Source: JAHDVS01 sp964370985 (GTDB taxonomy: Bacteria > Actinomycetota > Thermoleophilia > Gaiellales > Gaiellaceae). Taken from it: 64,000 nucleotides of DNA. Under the pieces are notes generated by a model, which did no database searches, was not told the DNA's origin, and saw nothing but the letters and a program-made list of their open reading frames with translations. Position 1 is the first letter of the stretch; each line of letters begins with the position of its first letter. A program made the translations under genes and the position numbers. Below, in pieces: positions 16,417 through 24,795 of the stretch. The stretch spans positions 12,261 to 76,260 of the forward strand of contig CAYJLE010000012.1 in assembly GCA_964370985.1 (NCBI GenBank), given 5' to 3'.

Positions 16417-17340
16417 CTACCTCCCTGTCTCGATGATCTGCTTGATCCGCCAGTGCTGGAAGCCGAGCACCGTCCCGATCGTGAAGAGCGCGAGGACGAT
16501 GCCGGAGAGGAGGATCCCGACGCTGAGCTCCCGCAGCGGACCGAGCCAGGCGAACCAGGTGGCCGGGTCGTCCGCGTACGCAGCGATCCCGTAGAGCACG
16601 AACTGGGCCACACCCAGCAGGAGACCGCCGAGCATGAGAGCGAGGAAAAGCTTCGCGCTGGTCGGGAACCGGAGCGTCTTCACGAGCAGCCCCAGCGACT
16701 CCTGCACCGAGCCGCCGCCTTCGCGAAGCCCGGCGAGGATCGAGCCGAGCAGGAACGTGATCCCGGCGAGCAGCATCGCCTCGCCGAGAAACTGCGTGCC
16801 CTGCGTCCAGGCCGACAGAGCCTGGCGCGACCCTGCGTCGCTCGCCGCCGCGTTCACGATCGAGAGCGCGAGCCCGACCGCGACGAAGATCGCGCCCATG
16901 GCGAGCATGGGCTTCCACATCAGCCGCGCCATCGCCTGGGGCGGCAGCAGACCGGGCGCCCGCCGGGAGACCTGGGCCCTCCCGAACGGGGTCTCGACGT
17001 CGCCCGGCCGGAGCTCCTCGGGCTCGGCCGCGGCCTTCAGCACGGGGAGAACCTCCCTGACCGCGGCGACCCTCATCGTGAGGTGGACGAGGATCCCGAG
17101 GAGCGTGACGGCGATCGCGAGCTTGAGCGTTCCGAAGCCGGCCGTAGCGAGACCGAACGTCCCCAGCAGGTGATCGCCGCTCGCCTCCCCGCCCGCGACC
17201 AGAACGTTGACGGCCAGGGCCACCGCGGTGAGCGAGACGCCTCCGAGCCCGGCCGCGACGCCGATCGCGCGGTGGCGCGAGCGGGGCGCCGCCCGGGCTG
17301 ACGTCCCGCTCAGATCGGTCAGATCGCTGAGAGCTGTCAT
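16417..17340 (-). CDS. Membrane protein, larger paralogue
   Basis: A 307-residue integral membrane protein with an extra N-terminal helix pair and a cytoplasmic loop (AAVREVLPVLKAAAEPEELR) relative to its smaller neighbour. It begins at ATG 17340 behind a strong GGGAGG; an ATG six codons upstream lacks such a site. The repeated amphipathic segment GGGSVQESLGLLVKTLRFP is shared with the downstream paralogue. It is divergent from the second Sec flavoprotein gene (127 bases apart). I do not recognise the family; a role in moving electrons or small molecules with the adjacent redox enzymes is only a guess. Confidence 0.65.
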   Translation of the reverse strand: MTALSDLTDLSGTSARAAPRSRHRAIGVAAGLGGVSLTAVALAVNVLVAGGEASGDHLLGTFGLATAGFGTLKLAIAVTLLGILVHLTMRVAAVREVLPVLKAAAEPEELRPGDVETPFGRAQVSRRAPGLLPPQAMARLMWKPMLAMGAIFVAVGLALSIVNAAASDAGSRQALSAWTQGTQFLGEAMLLAGITFLLGSILAGLREGGGSVQESLGLLVKTLRFPTSAKLFLALMLGGLLLGVAQFVLYGIAAYADDPATWFAWLGPLRELSVGILLSGIVLALFTIGTVLGFQHWRIKQIIETGR

Positions 17341-17467
17341 TCGTGCCTCCCGTGTCATCGCGCGGCTTGCGCGCTATCGGTTCTTCCCGGCGTACGACCC
17401 GCGAGGGCGAGCGCGGGATTCGCCTGGGCCCCGCCGGGCGCTGGCCGCCGGCCCGTAGACTGCGGCC

Positions 17468-18835
17468 ATGCTGAGGCGGAAACGGGACTCGTTCGACGTC
17501 GCCGTGATCGGCTGCGGCATGGGCGGCTGGGCAGGGGTCGCCGCAGCCCGCCGTCGTGGCGCCCGGGTCGCCCTGTTCGAGAGCGGCCCGGTCGGCGGCA
17601 CCTGAATCACGCGGGGGTGCATCCCCACGAAGGCCCTGGTCAGGGCCGCGGAGATCGCCCATGACCTACGGAGGGCCTCGGAGTTCGGGATCGTGGCCGG
17701 CTCCGTGAGCGTGGACTTCCCGGCGGTCATGTCGCGGGTGCGCCGCGTGATCGACGACGGCATCGCCTTCTACGAGAGCCAGATCGAGCGGGACGACGGC
17801 GTCGAGCTCTTCCGTGAGCCCGCGCGCTTCTCGTCCGAGCGCTCGCTGGTGAGCGGGGGCCGCGAGGTCGGGTTCGCCCACGCGCTCATCGCGAGCGGGG
17901 CCCGGCCGGTGCGCCCCGCGATCCCCGGCCTCGACGGGATCCCCTACGCGACGAGCGACGAGCTGCTTGCCGCAACCGAGCTCCCGAACCACCTCCTCTG
18001 CCTCGGGGCCGGCGCGATCTCGCTCGAGTTCGCTCAGGCGTACAGGCGGCTCGGCGCCGACGTCACGATCGTCCTTCGCGGCCCGCGACTGCTCCGGGGT
18101 GAGGACGCGGAGCTGACGGAGCTCCTGCGCGGCTACCTCGAGGAGGAGGGCATCCGCGTCGAGACGAACGCGGCCGTGGAGCAGATCGAGACCGACCGCG
18201 GACGTATCACCGTCGTCAGCACCGACGGACGCACGTTCGCCGGCGACCGCCTGCTCGTCGCGACCGGGCGCGAGCCCGCCGTCGACACCCTCGGCCTCGA
18301 CGGGATCGGGGTCGCCAGCGGGCCGTCAGGAGTCGTCGTCGACAGCAGGCTGCGAACGAGCGTGCCGCACGTCTACGCGATCGGGGACGCGATCGGCGGT
18401 TGGATGTTCACCCATGTCGCGACCTACGAGGCGCCGATCGCCGTCGCCAACATGCTCGACGGGGCCGGGCTCGAGCCGGACTACCGGGTGATCCCCAGAG
18501 TGGTGTTCACCGACCCGGAGCTCGCGGGCGCGGGCCTGACCGAGGAACAGGCGGTCGCGAGCGGCCGCCGCGTCGAGGTGCGCCGCCACGACGTCGGCCG
18601 CGTCGGGAAGGCGCGGGCGCTCGGTGATCGCCGCGGGCGGGTGAAGCTCGTGCTCGACGCCGACAGCGGCGAGGTCCTCGGCGCCCACATCCTGGCTCGC
18701 CACGGCGCCGACCTCCTGCCCGGCCCGATGGTCGCCATGAACACGGCGGAGCGCACGCTCGCCCCGCTGCTCTCGACGATCCACCCGCATCCGACGCTGT
18801 CGGAGGCGGTCAAGGTCGCGGCGCGCCCGCGCTGA
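17468..18835 (+). CDS. Second selenocysteine-containing pyridine nucleotide-disulfide oxidoreductase
   Basis: A 455-residue FAD enzyme read through TGA 17603-17605. The FAD loop is GCGMGG; the redox site reads GGT-U46-ITRGC51-IPTKAL, again with Sec replacing the first Cys of CxxxxC. NAD(P)-binding (LCLGAGAISLEFAQ), FAD motif HVYAIGDAIGG and the dyad HPTLSE near the C terminus are intact. It is clearly homologous to the protein at 2938 yet diverged, so both keep TGA over a long separation, which argues for selection. ATG 17468 has no Shine-Dalgarno but TAGACT (17456-17461) lies six bases before it, a leaderless pattern. Like the first, it lacks a C-terminal Cys pair. Substrate unknown. Confidence 0.85.
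17632..17647 (+). promoter_or_regulatory. Candidate SECIS of the second Sec flavoprotein gene
   Basis: GGCCCT (17632-17637), loop GGTC (17638-17641) and AGGGCC (17642-17647) make a perfect 6-bp hairpin whose loop starts 32 bases after the TGA. GGUC is the apical loop of the E. coli fdhF SECIS. The hairpin uses an AGG arginine codon, uncommon here. An earlier hairpin with GGGG/CCCC at 17612-17629 is an alternative. Confidence 0.6.
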
Positions 18836-18928
18836 GCCGATCGGGCCGCACGGGACCGCTCTGAATCTCCGTCTGCCCGGCGAGGGTCGAACGGCGGTGA
18901 GCGTCGGCAGTCGAGCGAAGGAGCAGCC

Positions 18929-19369
18929 ATGGCACTGATTCGCGAGAGCATCGAGATCCCCGTTACCCCGGACGAGATCTGGGGGCTGATCGGAGACCCG
19001 GGACGCGTCGGCGAGTGGGTGCCGGCCCTGTCCGGCTCGAGCGCGACGACGGACGGGCGAGCCTGCACGACCGCCGAAGGCGCCGAGATCCTCGAGCGCG
19101 TGCTCGAGCACTCCGACGAGGAGCGCTTCTACACGTACGCGGTCGTGGCCTCGCCGTTTCCGCTGCGGTCGTACGTCTCGAGCCTCTCCGTGCAGCCGCA
19201 CGGCCGCGGCTCGCGGGTCGATTGGACGGCAGATTTCGAGCCGGATGAGCCGGAGCAGGAGGACGGGTTGCGGACCGCCTTCAGCCAGGTCTACCGAGGC
19301 GGGCTCGACGCGCTCCGTGAGCGCTTCGAGGCGCCGGTGGCGCCGGCCGAGGCGGGCGCCCGGGGCTGA
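18929..19369 (+). CDS. SRPBCC-family (polyketide cyclase-like) protein
   Basis: A 146-residue START-like protein starting at ATG 18929 behind GAAGGAGC. The first strand and helix IRESIEIPVTPDEIWGLIGD are family-typical, followed by a curved sheet and a C-terminal helix FSQVYRGGLDALRERFE. It probably binds a small hydrophobic ligand in the cytoplasm. It lies between a Sec flavoprotein gene and the convergent GrdB-like selenoprotein gene; a second SRPBCC gene occurs at 15289 near the other side of the same flavoprotein. Function unknown. Confidence 0.75.
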   Translation: MALIRESIEIPVTPDEIWGLIGDPGRVGEWVPALSGSSATTDGRACTTAEGAEILERVLEHSDEERFYTYAVVASPFPLRSYVSSLSVQPHGRGSRVDWTADFEPDEPEQEDGLRTAFSQVYRGGLDALRERFEAPVAPAEAGARG

Positions 19370-19442
19370 TCTCCGGCGCAGCGCGGCGCGCCCGGCCGTG
19401 CGCAGGCCGGGGGTGGACCCGGCGACGGGCCCGCCCCCGGTC

Positions 19443-20255
19443 TCAGTCCGCCTCTTTCCTGAGCTGCCGCTCGCGCAGGTCGTCCTTCGTCCAGCGGAAG
19501 CCGAGGTCGACGATCGTGCCCGGCGGGTGGGCACGCGTCGCCTCCCGCAGGCAGGCCTCGAGGACGGCCCGCTGCGTCGCCTTGTCGCCGACGTCGCCGA
19601 GCGTGAGCCCGAAGGGGTGCTCCACGAGGCACGCGAGCGACGGCCGAACGAGCTCCGTGATCTCCCGCGACAGGCTGAGCGAGACCGTCGCCAGGCCGTG
19701 CTCGTCGAGGACTCTCTGGAGCAGCCCCACGGACTGCTGGCACACCGGTCAGGCCGGGACGAGCAGCGCGAGGTCGACCGCATCGGCGAGGAGCTTCCTC
19801 GCCACCTCCGGGCCGGTGTCGTCGCGAAGCGGCTTCGGATCGGGGATGTAGCCCATGAAAGAGAACGCACGCGGAGCGACCTCGCCGATCACGCCGTCAC
19901 CGGCGAGGCGACGGAGGAGCCCGAGCGGGAAGACGACGTCGGGGTCGAGAGCCGCCCTGCGGCGGTCGTAGCCCCCGTGGCTCAGCCGGATCTCTTCCGA
20001 CGCGGCAGGAAGCTCGCGGTAGGAGTGATCACCCTCGGCGCCGAGGTGGAAGCGCGGCTGCCCCGGCAGATACGCCCCCGCGGTCGAGACGAGCGCGACC
20101 CGGGCCCGACAGAGCGGCACTCCCGGCGCGCGACGCGGGGAGGGCTCTGCGAACACCGCCCAGTCGAACCCGGGATAGGAGCCCGCGCGCACGTGATCGC
20201 GCTCGACGCGGGCGAACCCGGCGCACGGAGTCAGATCCGTCACGTCCTGAGCCAC
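19443..20255 (-). CDS. GrdB-like selenoprotein (glycine/betaine/sarcosine/D-proline reductase selenoprotein B family)
   Basis: A 270-residue protein read through TGA 19751-19749. Before the TGA: RVALVSTAGAYLPGQPRFH, RLSHGGYDRRRA, DVVFPLGLLRRLAGDGVIG, FSFMGYIPDP and LALLVPA; after it PVCQQSVGLLQRVL and TVSLSLSREITE. The active site is U169-P-V-C172. These are the conserved blocks of the stand-alone GrdB-like family seen in many aerobic and anaerobic bacteria, where Sec or Cys occupies this site; the substrate of these stand-alone forms is not established. GTG 20255 was chosen; GTG 20243 is an alternative. No GrdA or GrdC partner is present, so glycine reductase activity is unlikely. It is divergent from the radical SAM operon. 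Confidence 0.88.
19720..19738 (-). promoter_or_regulatory. Candidate SECIS of the GrdB-like gene
   Basis: On the minus strand AGCAGTCC (19738-19731) pairs with GGGCTGCT (19727-19720), eight base pairs with one U-G, around the loop GTG. The loop begins 18 bases after the TGA with G first, matching bacterial SECIS geometry. This is the best-formed of the five candidates. Confidence 0.65.
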
Positions 20256-20567
20256 ACTACCGGGAGCCGCCCCGCCCCGACGCACGGGCGAGGCGCCGCA
20301 GCGCGGAGACGAGCCCGCGCCCGGCCTCGAGCGCCGAGCTGCCGCAGCGGGGCCAGGGAGCCAGATCGTCGCTCCTCGCCGGCACACACGCCCGGGCGCG
20401 CCGTGGAGCGGGGGCGTCCTCCGCACCGCCGGAACGAGCCGTTCTGTCACCGTTGCCGGCCATGACCGTTTGATGCGGCGAGCGCGCGAACGGATTCGGA
20501 GGCGAATCCGCGGAGCGCGGCGCCGCATCTGACCGGTTCGACCGGGCAAGCGCGAGAAGGGAGCGGG
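20256..20567. other. Intergenic region between divergent GrdB-like and radical SAM genes
   Basis: About 310 bases without a supported gene. It contains GC-rich filler, a good Shine-Dalgarno (GAAGGGA) for the radical SAM gene at its right end, and TAGTGT-like -10 sequence at the left end for the GrdB-like gene. A GGTTCGACC string near 20535 resembles a tRNA T loop but no tRNA can be folded around it. I see no SelC gene here. Confidence 0.4.
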
Positions 20568-22073
20568 ATGGCGACCGAGCAGGCGCACGTCAGGGTGGAC
20601 CGCGACGAGGTCTTCCTCGAGTACACGAAGTCGATCTGCCCCGTCTGCAAGCGGGTCACCGACGCGGAGGTGAACGTGCGCGACAACCGCGTGATCCTCC
20701 GCAAGCGCTGCCCCGAGCACGGCCTGTTCGAAGGGCTCGTCTACTCCGACGCGGAGCTGTACGCGGCCCAGCTTCGCTACAACAAGCCCGGGACGCGCCC
20801 CCTGGAGCTCCAGACGGAGGTGAAGGACGGCTGCCCGCTCGACTGCGGCCTCTGCCCGGCGCACAAGCAGCACACCTGCCTGGGACTGATCGAGGTGAAC
20901 ACGGCCTGCAATCTCGACTGCCCGATCTGCTTCGCCGCGTCCGGCCATCACAGCGACGGGTTCTCGCTGACCCGCGAGCAGGTCGCCTTCATGCTCGATC
21001 GCTTCATCGCGGCCGAGGGCGAGCCCGGGGTGCTCCAGCTCTCGGGCGGCGAGCCGACGATCCACCCGGAGATCATCACGTTCGTGGAGATGGCGAAGCA
21101 GAGGAGCATCGACGTCGTGATGCTGAACACGAACGGGATCCGGCTCGCACGCGACCGGCGCTTCGCCGACGACGTTGCCCGCGCGGGCGCGCACGTCTAT
21201 CTCCAGTTCGACGGCTTCGAGGCGGCGACGCACCTGGCGATCCGCGGCAAGGACCTGCGAGCCGACAAGGAGCGGGCGCTCGACCACTGCGCCGAGGCCG
21301 GGATCACCGTGACGCTGGTCGCGGCAGTCGAGCGCGGCGTGAACGAGCACGAGCTGGGAGCGATCGTCCGGCTCGGCATCGCCCACCCGGCTGTGACCAG
21401 CGTCGTCTTCCAGCCGGTCACCCATGCCGGGCGGCACCTCGTCTTCGACCCGCTCGAGCGGCTGACCAACGCGGACGTGATGAAGCTCCTGGCCGCCCAG
21501 CTGCCCGAGTCGCTGCGGGTCTCCGACTTCGTGCCGGTGCCATGCTGCTTCCCCTCCTGCCGGAGCATGTGCTACGCCCTCGTCGAGGGCTCGTCGCTCC
21601 TCCCGCTCGCCCGCCTACTCGACGTGGACGACTACCTCGACTATCTCTCCAACCGCGTCATCCCCGACCCGGGGATCCGCGCGGCGCTCGAGCAGATGTT
21701 CTCCGCGTCGGCTACCGCGTGCTGCGTCGACTGCGGCATCGACCTCCCCGAGGCGCTCCGCGCCTACCGGGAGCGCGCGTTCCTCGTGACCGTCCAGGAC
21801 TTCCAGGACCCCTACACGCTGAACGTGCGCCAGCTCATGAAGTGCTGCGTCGCCCAGATCGTACCCGACGGGCGCATCATCCCGTTCTGCGCCTACAACT
21901 CCGTCGGCTACCGGGAGCAGGTGCGCGCGAGCCTGTCCGGAGCGCCCGTGCAGCCGGCCGTGCCGAACGCGCGCCCGCTGCTGCCCCTGCTCGAGCCCAC
22001 CCCGTACGGCTCGGTGACGGCGCGCGGGAACGGGCACGGCAGAAGCCGCGGCGGCGGGGGAGGAGCCCGATGA
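20568..22073 (+). CDS. Radical SAM protein of the tetraether-lipid-synthase-like (Tes-like) family
   Basis: A 501-residue radical SAM enzyme. An N-terminal zinc-ribbon-like part (ICPVCKR, RCPEHG) is followed by the extended signature CPLDCGLCPAHKQHTCLG and the [4Fe-4S]-SAM motif C114-NLD-C118-PI-C121. A further set of cysteines (CCFPSCRSMC, ACCVDCG, MKCC) suggests auxiliary clusters or metal sites. This arrangement is that of archaeal MJ0619/Tes proteins and their bacterial relatives; lipid C-C bond formation has been shown only for some archaeal members, so the substrate here is open. It overlaps the downstream methyltransferase by ATGA and begins a four-gene coupled operon with a CDP-alcohol transferase, which is consistent with lipid modification. 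The C-terminal tail is Gly/Arg-rich. Confidence 0.8.
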   Translation: MATEQAHVRVDRDEVFLEYTKSICPVCKRVTDAEVNVRDNRVILRKRCPEHGLFEGLVYSDAELYAAQLRYNKPGTRPLELQTEVKDGCPLDCGLCPAHKQHTCLGLIEVNTACNLDCPICFAASGHHSDGFSLTREQVAFMLDRFIAAEGEPGVLQLSGGEPTIHPEIITFVEMAKQRSIDVVMLNTNGIRLARDRRFADDVARAGAHVYLQFDGFEAATHLAIRGKDLRADKERALDHCAEAGITVTLVAAVERGVNEHELGAIVRLGIAHPAVTSVVFQPVTHAGRHLVFDPLERLTNADVMKLLAAQLPESLRVSDFVPVPCCFPSCRSMCYALVEGSSLLPLARLLDVDDYLDYLSNRVIPDPGIRAALEQMFSASATACCVDCGIDLPEALRAYRERAFLVTVQDFQDPYTLNVRQLMKCCVAQIVPDGRIIPFCAYNSVGYREQVRASLSGAPVQPAVPNARPLLPLLEPTPYGSVTARGNGHGRSRGGGGGAR

Positions 22074-22861
22074 CCCTCGCGCCCGACGAGCTCAAGTCCT
22101 GCTGCGCGACCGCCTACGCGAGCCCGGCGGCGCGCTGGCTGCTCGGCGACAGCTTCCACCCCGGGGGCGCGGAGCTGACGTCGCGCCTGGCACGTGCCCT
22201 CGCGGTCGGCGCCGACGCCACCGTCGTCGACATCGCGAGCGGCCCGGGGACGAGCGCGATCCAGCTCGCGCGGGAGACCGGTTGCGCCGTGATCGGCGTC
22301 GACCTCTCGGCCGAGAGCGTCGCCGGCGCGAGCGAGGCGGCAGCGCTGGCCGGGCTCGACATGCGCGTACGGTTCGTCGTCGGCGACGCCGAGGCGCTGC
22401 CCCTCCCCGACGCCTCCGCCGACGGCGTCCTCTGCGAGTGCTCGCTCTGCACGTTCCCGGACCAGGCGACCGCGCTCGGGGAGATAGCGCGCATCCTGCG
22501 CCCGGGGGCGAGGCTCGCCCTCTCGGACGTGACTGCGAGCCCCGGGCGCCTGCCGCCCGGGCTGGCGACGCTGGGAGCATGGATCGCGTGTCTGGCGGGC
22601 GCCCGGCCGCTCGAGACGATCGCCGGGGCGGCCGCCGCGGCGGGGCTCGACGTCGAGGTCGTCGAGTCGCACGACGCGGCGCTCGGCGCGCTGCTCGACC
22701 GGGTCGACGCGCGCCTGCGCGCGGCGAGGCTGCTCGGGGAGGGCCTGCCCGACCAGCTCCGGGAGAGCTCCGTGGGCGGCCTCGAGCTCGTCGCCGCGGC
22801 CAGGCAGGCGCTCGCCGACAGCGCGCTCGGGTACGGCGTCGTCGTCGCCCGCAGGCCGTGA
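22070..22861 (+). CDS. SAM-dependent methyltransferase (class I, KSCC-type)
   Basis: A 263-residue Rossmann methyltransferase starting at ATG 22070 (AGGAG upstream, ATGA overlap with the radical SAM gene). The SAM loop is VVDIASGPGTSAIQLA, with the acidic residue VIGVDLS and motif GDAEALPLPDASADG following. The N terminus has LKSCCATAYASPAARWLLG, a vicinal-Cys signature of a subfamily related to arsenite-type methyltransferases. Additional cysteines occur at LCECSLCTF. Coupling to the radical SAM enzyme suggests a shared substrate, perhaps a lipid or metalloid-containing metabolite. Sequence alone does not decide. Confidence 0.78.
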   Translation: MTLAPDELKSCCATAYASPAARWLLGDSFHPGGAELTSRLARALAVGADATVVDIASGPGTSAIQLARETGCAVIGVDLSAESVAGASEAAALAGLDMRVRFVVGDAEALPLPDASADGVLCECSLCTFPDQATALGEIARILRPGARLALSDVTASPGRLPPGLATLGAWIACLAGARPLETIAGAAAAAGLDVEVVESHDAALGALLDRVDARLRAARLLGEGLPDQLRESSVGGLELVAAARQALADSALGYGVVVARRP

Positions 22862-23682
22862 CCGAGGGCGAGCGCTGGGCGGCCGAGCTGCTCGCGGCCC
22901 TGCGGGCGAAACGGTATGCGCCGCGCGCGTGGCGCCTCTTTCTCGCGCGGTCGCTCCGGCGGGCCGGCGCGACACGGAGCGAGCGGCGCCGGGCGCGCTC
23001 GGAGACGATGGCGCTCGGCGCTGCCGGGCTGGCCGCCTGGGGCGGGCTTGCGGCGGCGGGGCGCCCGGGGCTCGCGGCGGCGGGCGCGGGCTGGTGGCTC
23101 GCGGTGGTGCTGATGCTCGACTGGCACCTCGGGATGCTCGAGCGGCCGGACGGCAGGGTGCTCGACGGGGTCGGCGTGGCCAACGCGATCAGCCTCGTCC
23201 GCGCGGGTCTCGTGCCCGCCCTCCCGGTGCTCTCGCCAACCGCTCTGGCAGCGGCGCTGGTGGCGGCGCAGGCGACAGATGTCCTGGACGGGCGCCTGGC
23301 GCGCTCCCGGGACGAGGTGACCCGGCTGGGCCTCTGGCTCGACGGCGCAGTCGACACGCTACTCCTCGGGGTCGCCGCAGTGGCGGCGGCCCGGATCGGG
23401 GCGATCCCGGGGTGGGTCGCCGGGCTCGTGCTCGCCCGCTGCGCGCTGCCGTGGGCACTCGCTGCCGGCATCTACTTCGTCCGCGCCCGCGCCCCGCGGC
23501 ACGAGGGGCACGTCTCGGGCCGGCTCCCGGGATTCGTCCTGCTGGCCGGGCTGGCGCTTTCTCCCTTCTGGGCGGGCGGCACAGCCGTCGTAGCGGCGGG
23601 GGCGGCGGGCGGGCTCCTGACCCTCGCCGCCACCGCGATCCGGGCGCTCGCACCCGCGGCGGCGCTCTCGGGACGGGGATGA
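22858..23682 (+). CDS. CDP-alcohol phosphatidyltransferase family protein
   Basis: A 274-residue membrane enzyme starting at GTG 22858 (GTGA overlap). The diagnostic motif DG-x2-AR-x8-G-x3-D-x3-D is present as DGRLARSRDEVTRLG followed by LWLDGAVD. Six or so hydrophobic helices surround it. Members condense CDP-diacylglycerol or CDP-alcohols with an alcohol headgroup in phospholipid synthesis. The N-terminal 55 residues are basic and soluble (FLARSLRRAGATRSERRRAR). In this operon it supports the idea of an unusual membrane lipid pathway together with the radical SAM and methyltransferase genes. Headgroup unknown. Confidence 0.82.
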   Translation: MTEGERWAAELLAALRAKRYAPRAWRLFLARSLRRAGATRSERRRARSETMALGAAGLAAWGGLAAAGRPGLAAAGAGWWLAVVLMLDWHLGMLERPDGRVLDGVGVANAISLVRAGLVPALPVLSPTALAAALVAAQATDVLDGRLARSRDEVTRLGLWLDGAVDTLLLGVAAVAAARIGAIPGWVAGLVLARCALPWALAAGIYFVRARAPRHEGHVSGRLPGFVLLAGLALSPFWAGGTAVVAAGAAGGLLTLAATAIRALAPAAALSGRG

Positions 23683-24794
23683 GAGCTGTCCTCCTCGCCG
23701 CCGCTCTCGTGCTCCTCGCGGCCGGGTGTGGCGGCGGGGGCGCCCCTCCGGAGGAGTCGAGCTTCGGCGATGACCTCCTGATCGTATCGACCGACGGGTG
23801 GCGAACCGACTTCGCGCGGCACACGGTGCCGCTCATCCAGTTCGCCTCCGGCGGGCCCGGCAAGGATGGGATCCCGGCGCTCGACCGGCCCCGGTTCGAG
23901 TCGGTGGAGGCGGCCGGCCGCTGGCTGCAGCCACGCGTGCCGGTGATCGAGCTCGAGCTGGGCAGCGAGGCGCGCGCCTATCCCCTCGCGATCCTCGTCT
24001 GGCACGAGATCGTCAACGACGTCTTTGCCGGCACGCCCGTCGCCGTCACGTTCTGCCCCCTCTGCAACACCGCGCTCGCCTTCGACCGGCGCCTCGACGG
24101 GCGCCTGCTCGACTTCGGCACCACGGGCAACCTCCGCCATTCGGACCTCGTGATGTACGACCGCCAGACCGAGAGCTGGTGGCAGCAGTTCGACGGTCGG
24201 GCTCTCGTGGGAGAGCTGGCCGGCAGCCGCCTGGGGCTCCTTCCCGCCCGGATCGTCGCGTGGGCGGACTTCGTCGCTCGCCATCCCGGCGGCGAGGTGC
24301 TCTCGCGCGAGACCGGCTACGAACGGCCCTACGGCGCGAACCCGTACCCCGGCTACGAGGACGTCGACTCGCCGACGCTCGTCGGCACCCCGAACCAGAG
24401 CGACGGCCGTGTCGCTCTCAAGGAGCGCGTGGCGTTCGTGGAGCTGGACGGAGACGCCGTCGCCGTTCCATTCCCCGAGCTCGAGCGGGCGGGAACCCTG
24501 CGAGTCGAGCTCGCCGGCGAGCGCATCGAGCTGGTCTGGCTCCCCGGGATCAGCTCCCCGCTCGGATCCTTCGAGAGCCCCGGCGGCCGCACGGTCGGCT
24601 CCGCGTTCGTGCGTTCCGTCACGACCGGCGAGCCGGTCGCCTCGACGACGCCGTTCTGGTTCGCGGTCGCCGCCTTCCGCCCGGACGTGCGCGTCCTCGA
24701 CGCGGCGGGCCGGGAGATCCCCGGAACGCGGCGAGCCGTCGAGCCCGCGCGCCCCGAGGACATCCAGAGGGCCACGGCGCGTCTCGCCGGCTAG
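23679..24794 (+). CDS. DUF3179 lipoprotein, copy 1
   Basis: A 371-residue secreted lipoprotein (lipobox LLAAGC) of the DUF3179 family. Conserved blocks are TFCPLCNTALAFDRR, DFGTTGNLR, SDLVMYDRQTESWWQQ and TPFWFAVAAFRPD. The CPLCN motif could bind a metal or form a redox disulfide outside the cell; the family's biochemistry is not established as far as I know. ATG 23679 overlaps the previous stop (ATGA), making it the last gene of a four-gene coupled operon. A second copy at 26248 flanks the intervening flavoprotein gene. Confidence 0.85.
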   Translation: MRAVLLAAALVLLAAGCGGGGAPPEESSFGDDLLIVSTDGWRTDFARHTVPLIQFASGGPGKDGIPALDRPRFESVEAAGRWLQPRVPVIELELGSEARAYPLAILVWHEIVNDVFAGTPVAVTFCPLCNTALAFDRRLDGRLLDFGTTGNLRHSDLVMYDRQTESWWQQFDGRALVGELAGSRLGLLPARIVAWADFVARHPGGEVLSRETGYERPYGANPYPGYEDVDSPTLVGTPNQSDGRVALKERVAFVELDGDAVAVPFPELERAGTLRVELAGERIELVWLPGISSPLGSFESPGGRTVGSAFVRSVTTGEPVASTTPFWFAVAAFRPDVRVLDAAGREIPGTRRAVEPARPEDIQRATARLAG

Positions 24795-24795
24795 A

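Noticed and set aside
13870..17301. A 1143-codon plus-strand open frame
   Set aside because: It is antisense to five real minus-strand genes, has Arg/Glu/Asp/Gly/Pro-biased composition typical of GC-rich shadow frames, and contains no domain.
19443..20255. Calling the GrdB-like gene glycine reductase
   Set aside because: No grdA, grdC/D or grdE genes; the short stand-alone family differs from clostridial GrdB.
20500..20567. Possible tRNA-Sec suggested by GGTTCGACC
   Set aside because: No acceptor stem, no TCA anticodon arm and no 5-bp T stem can be built around it.
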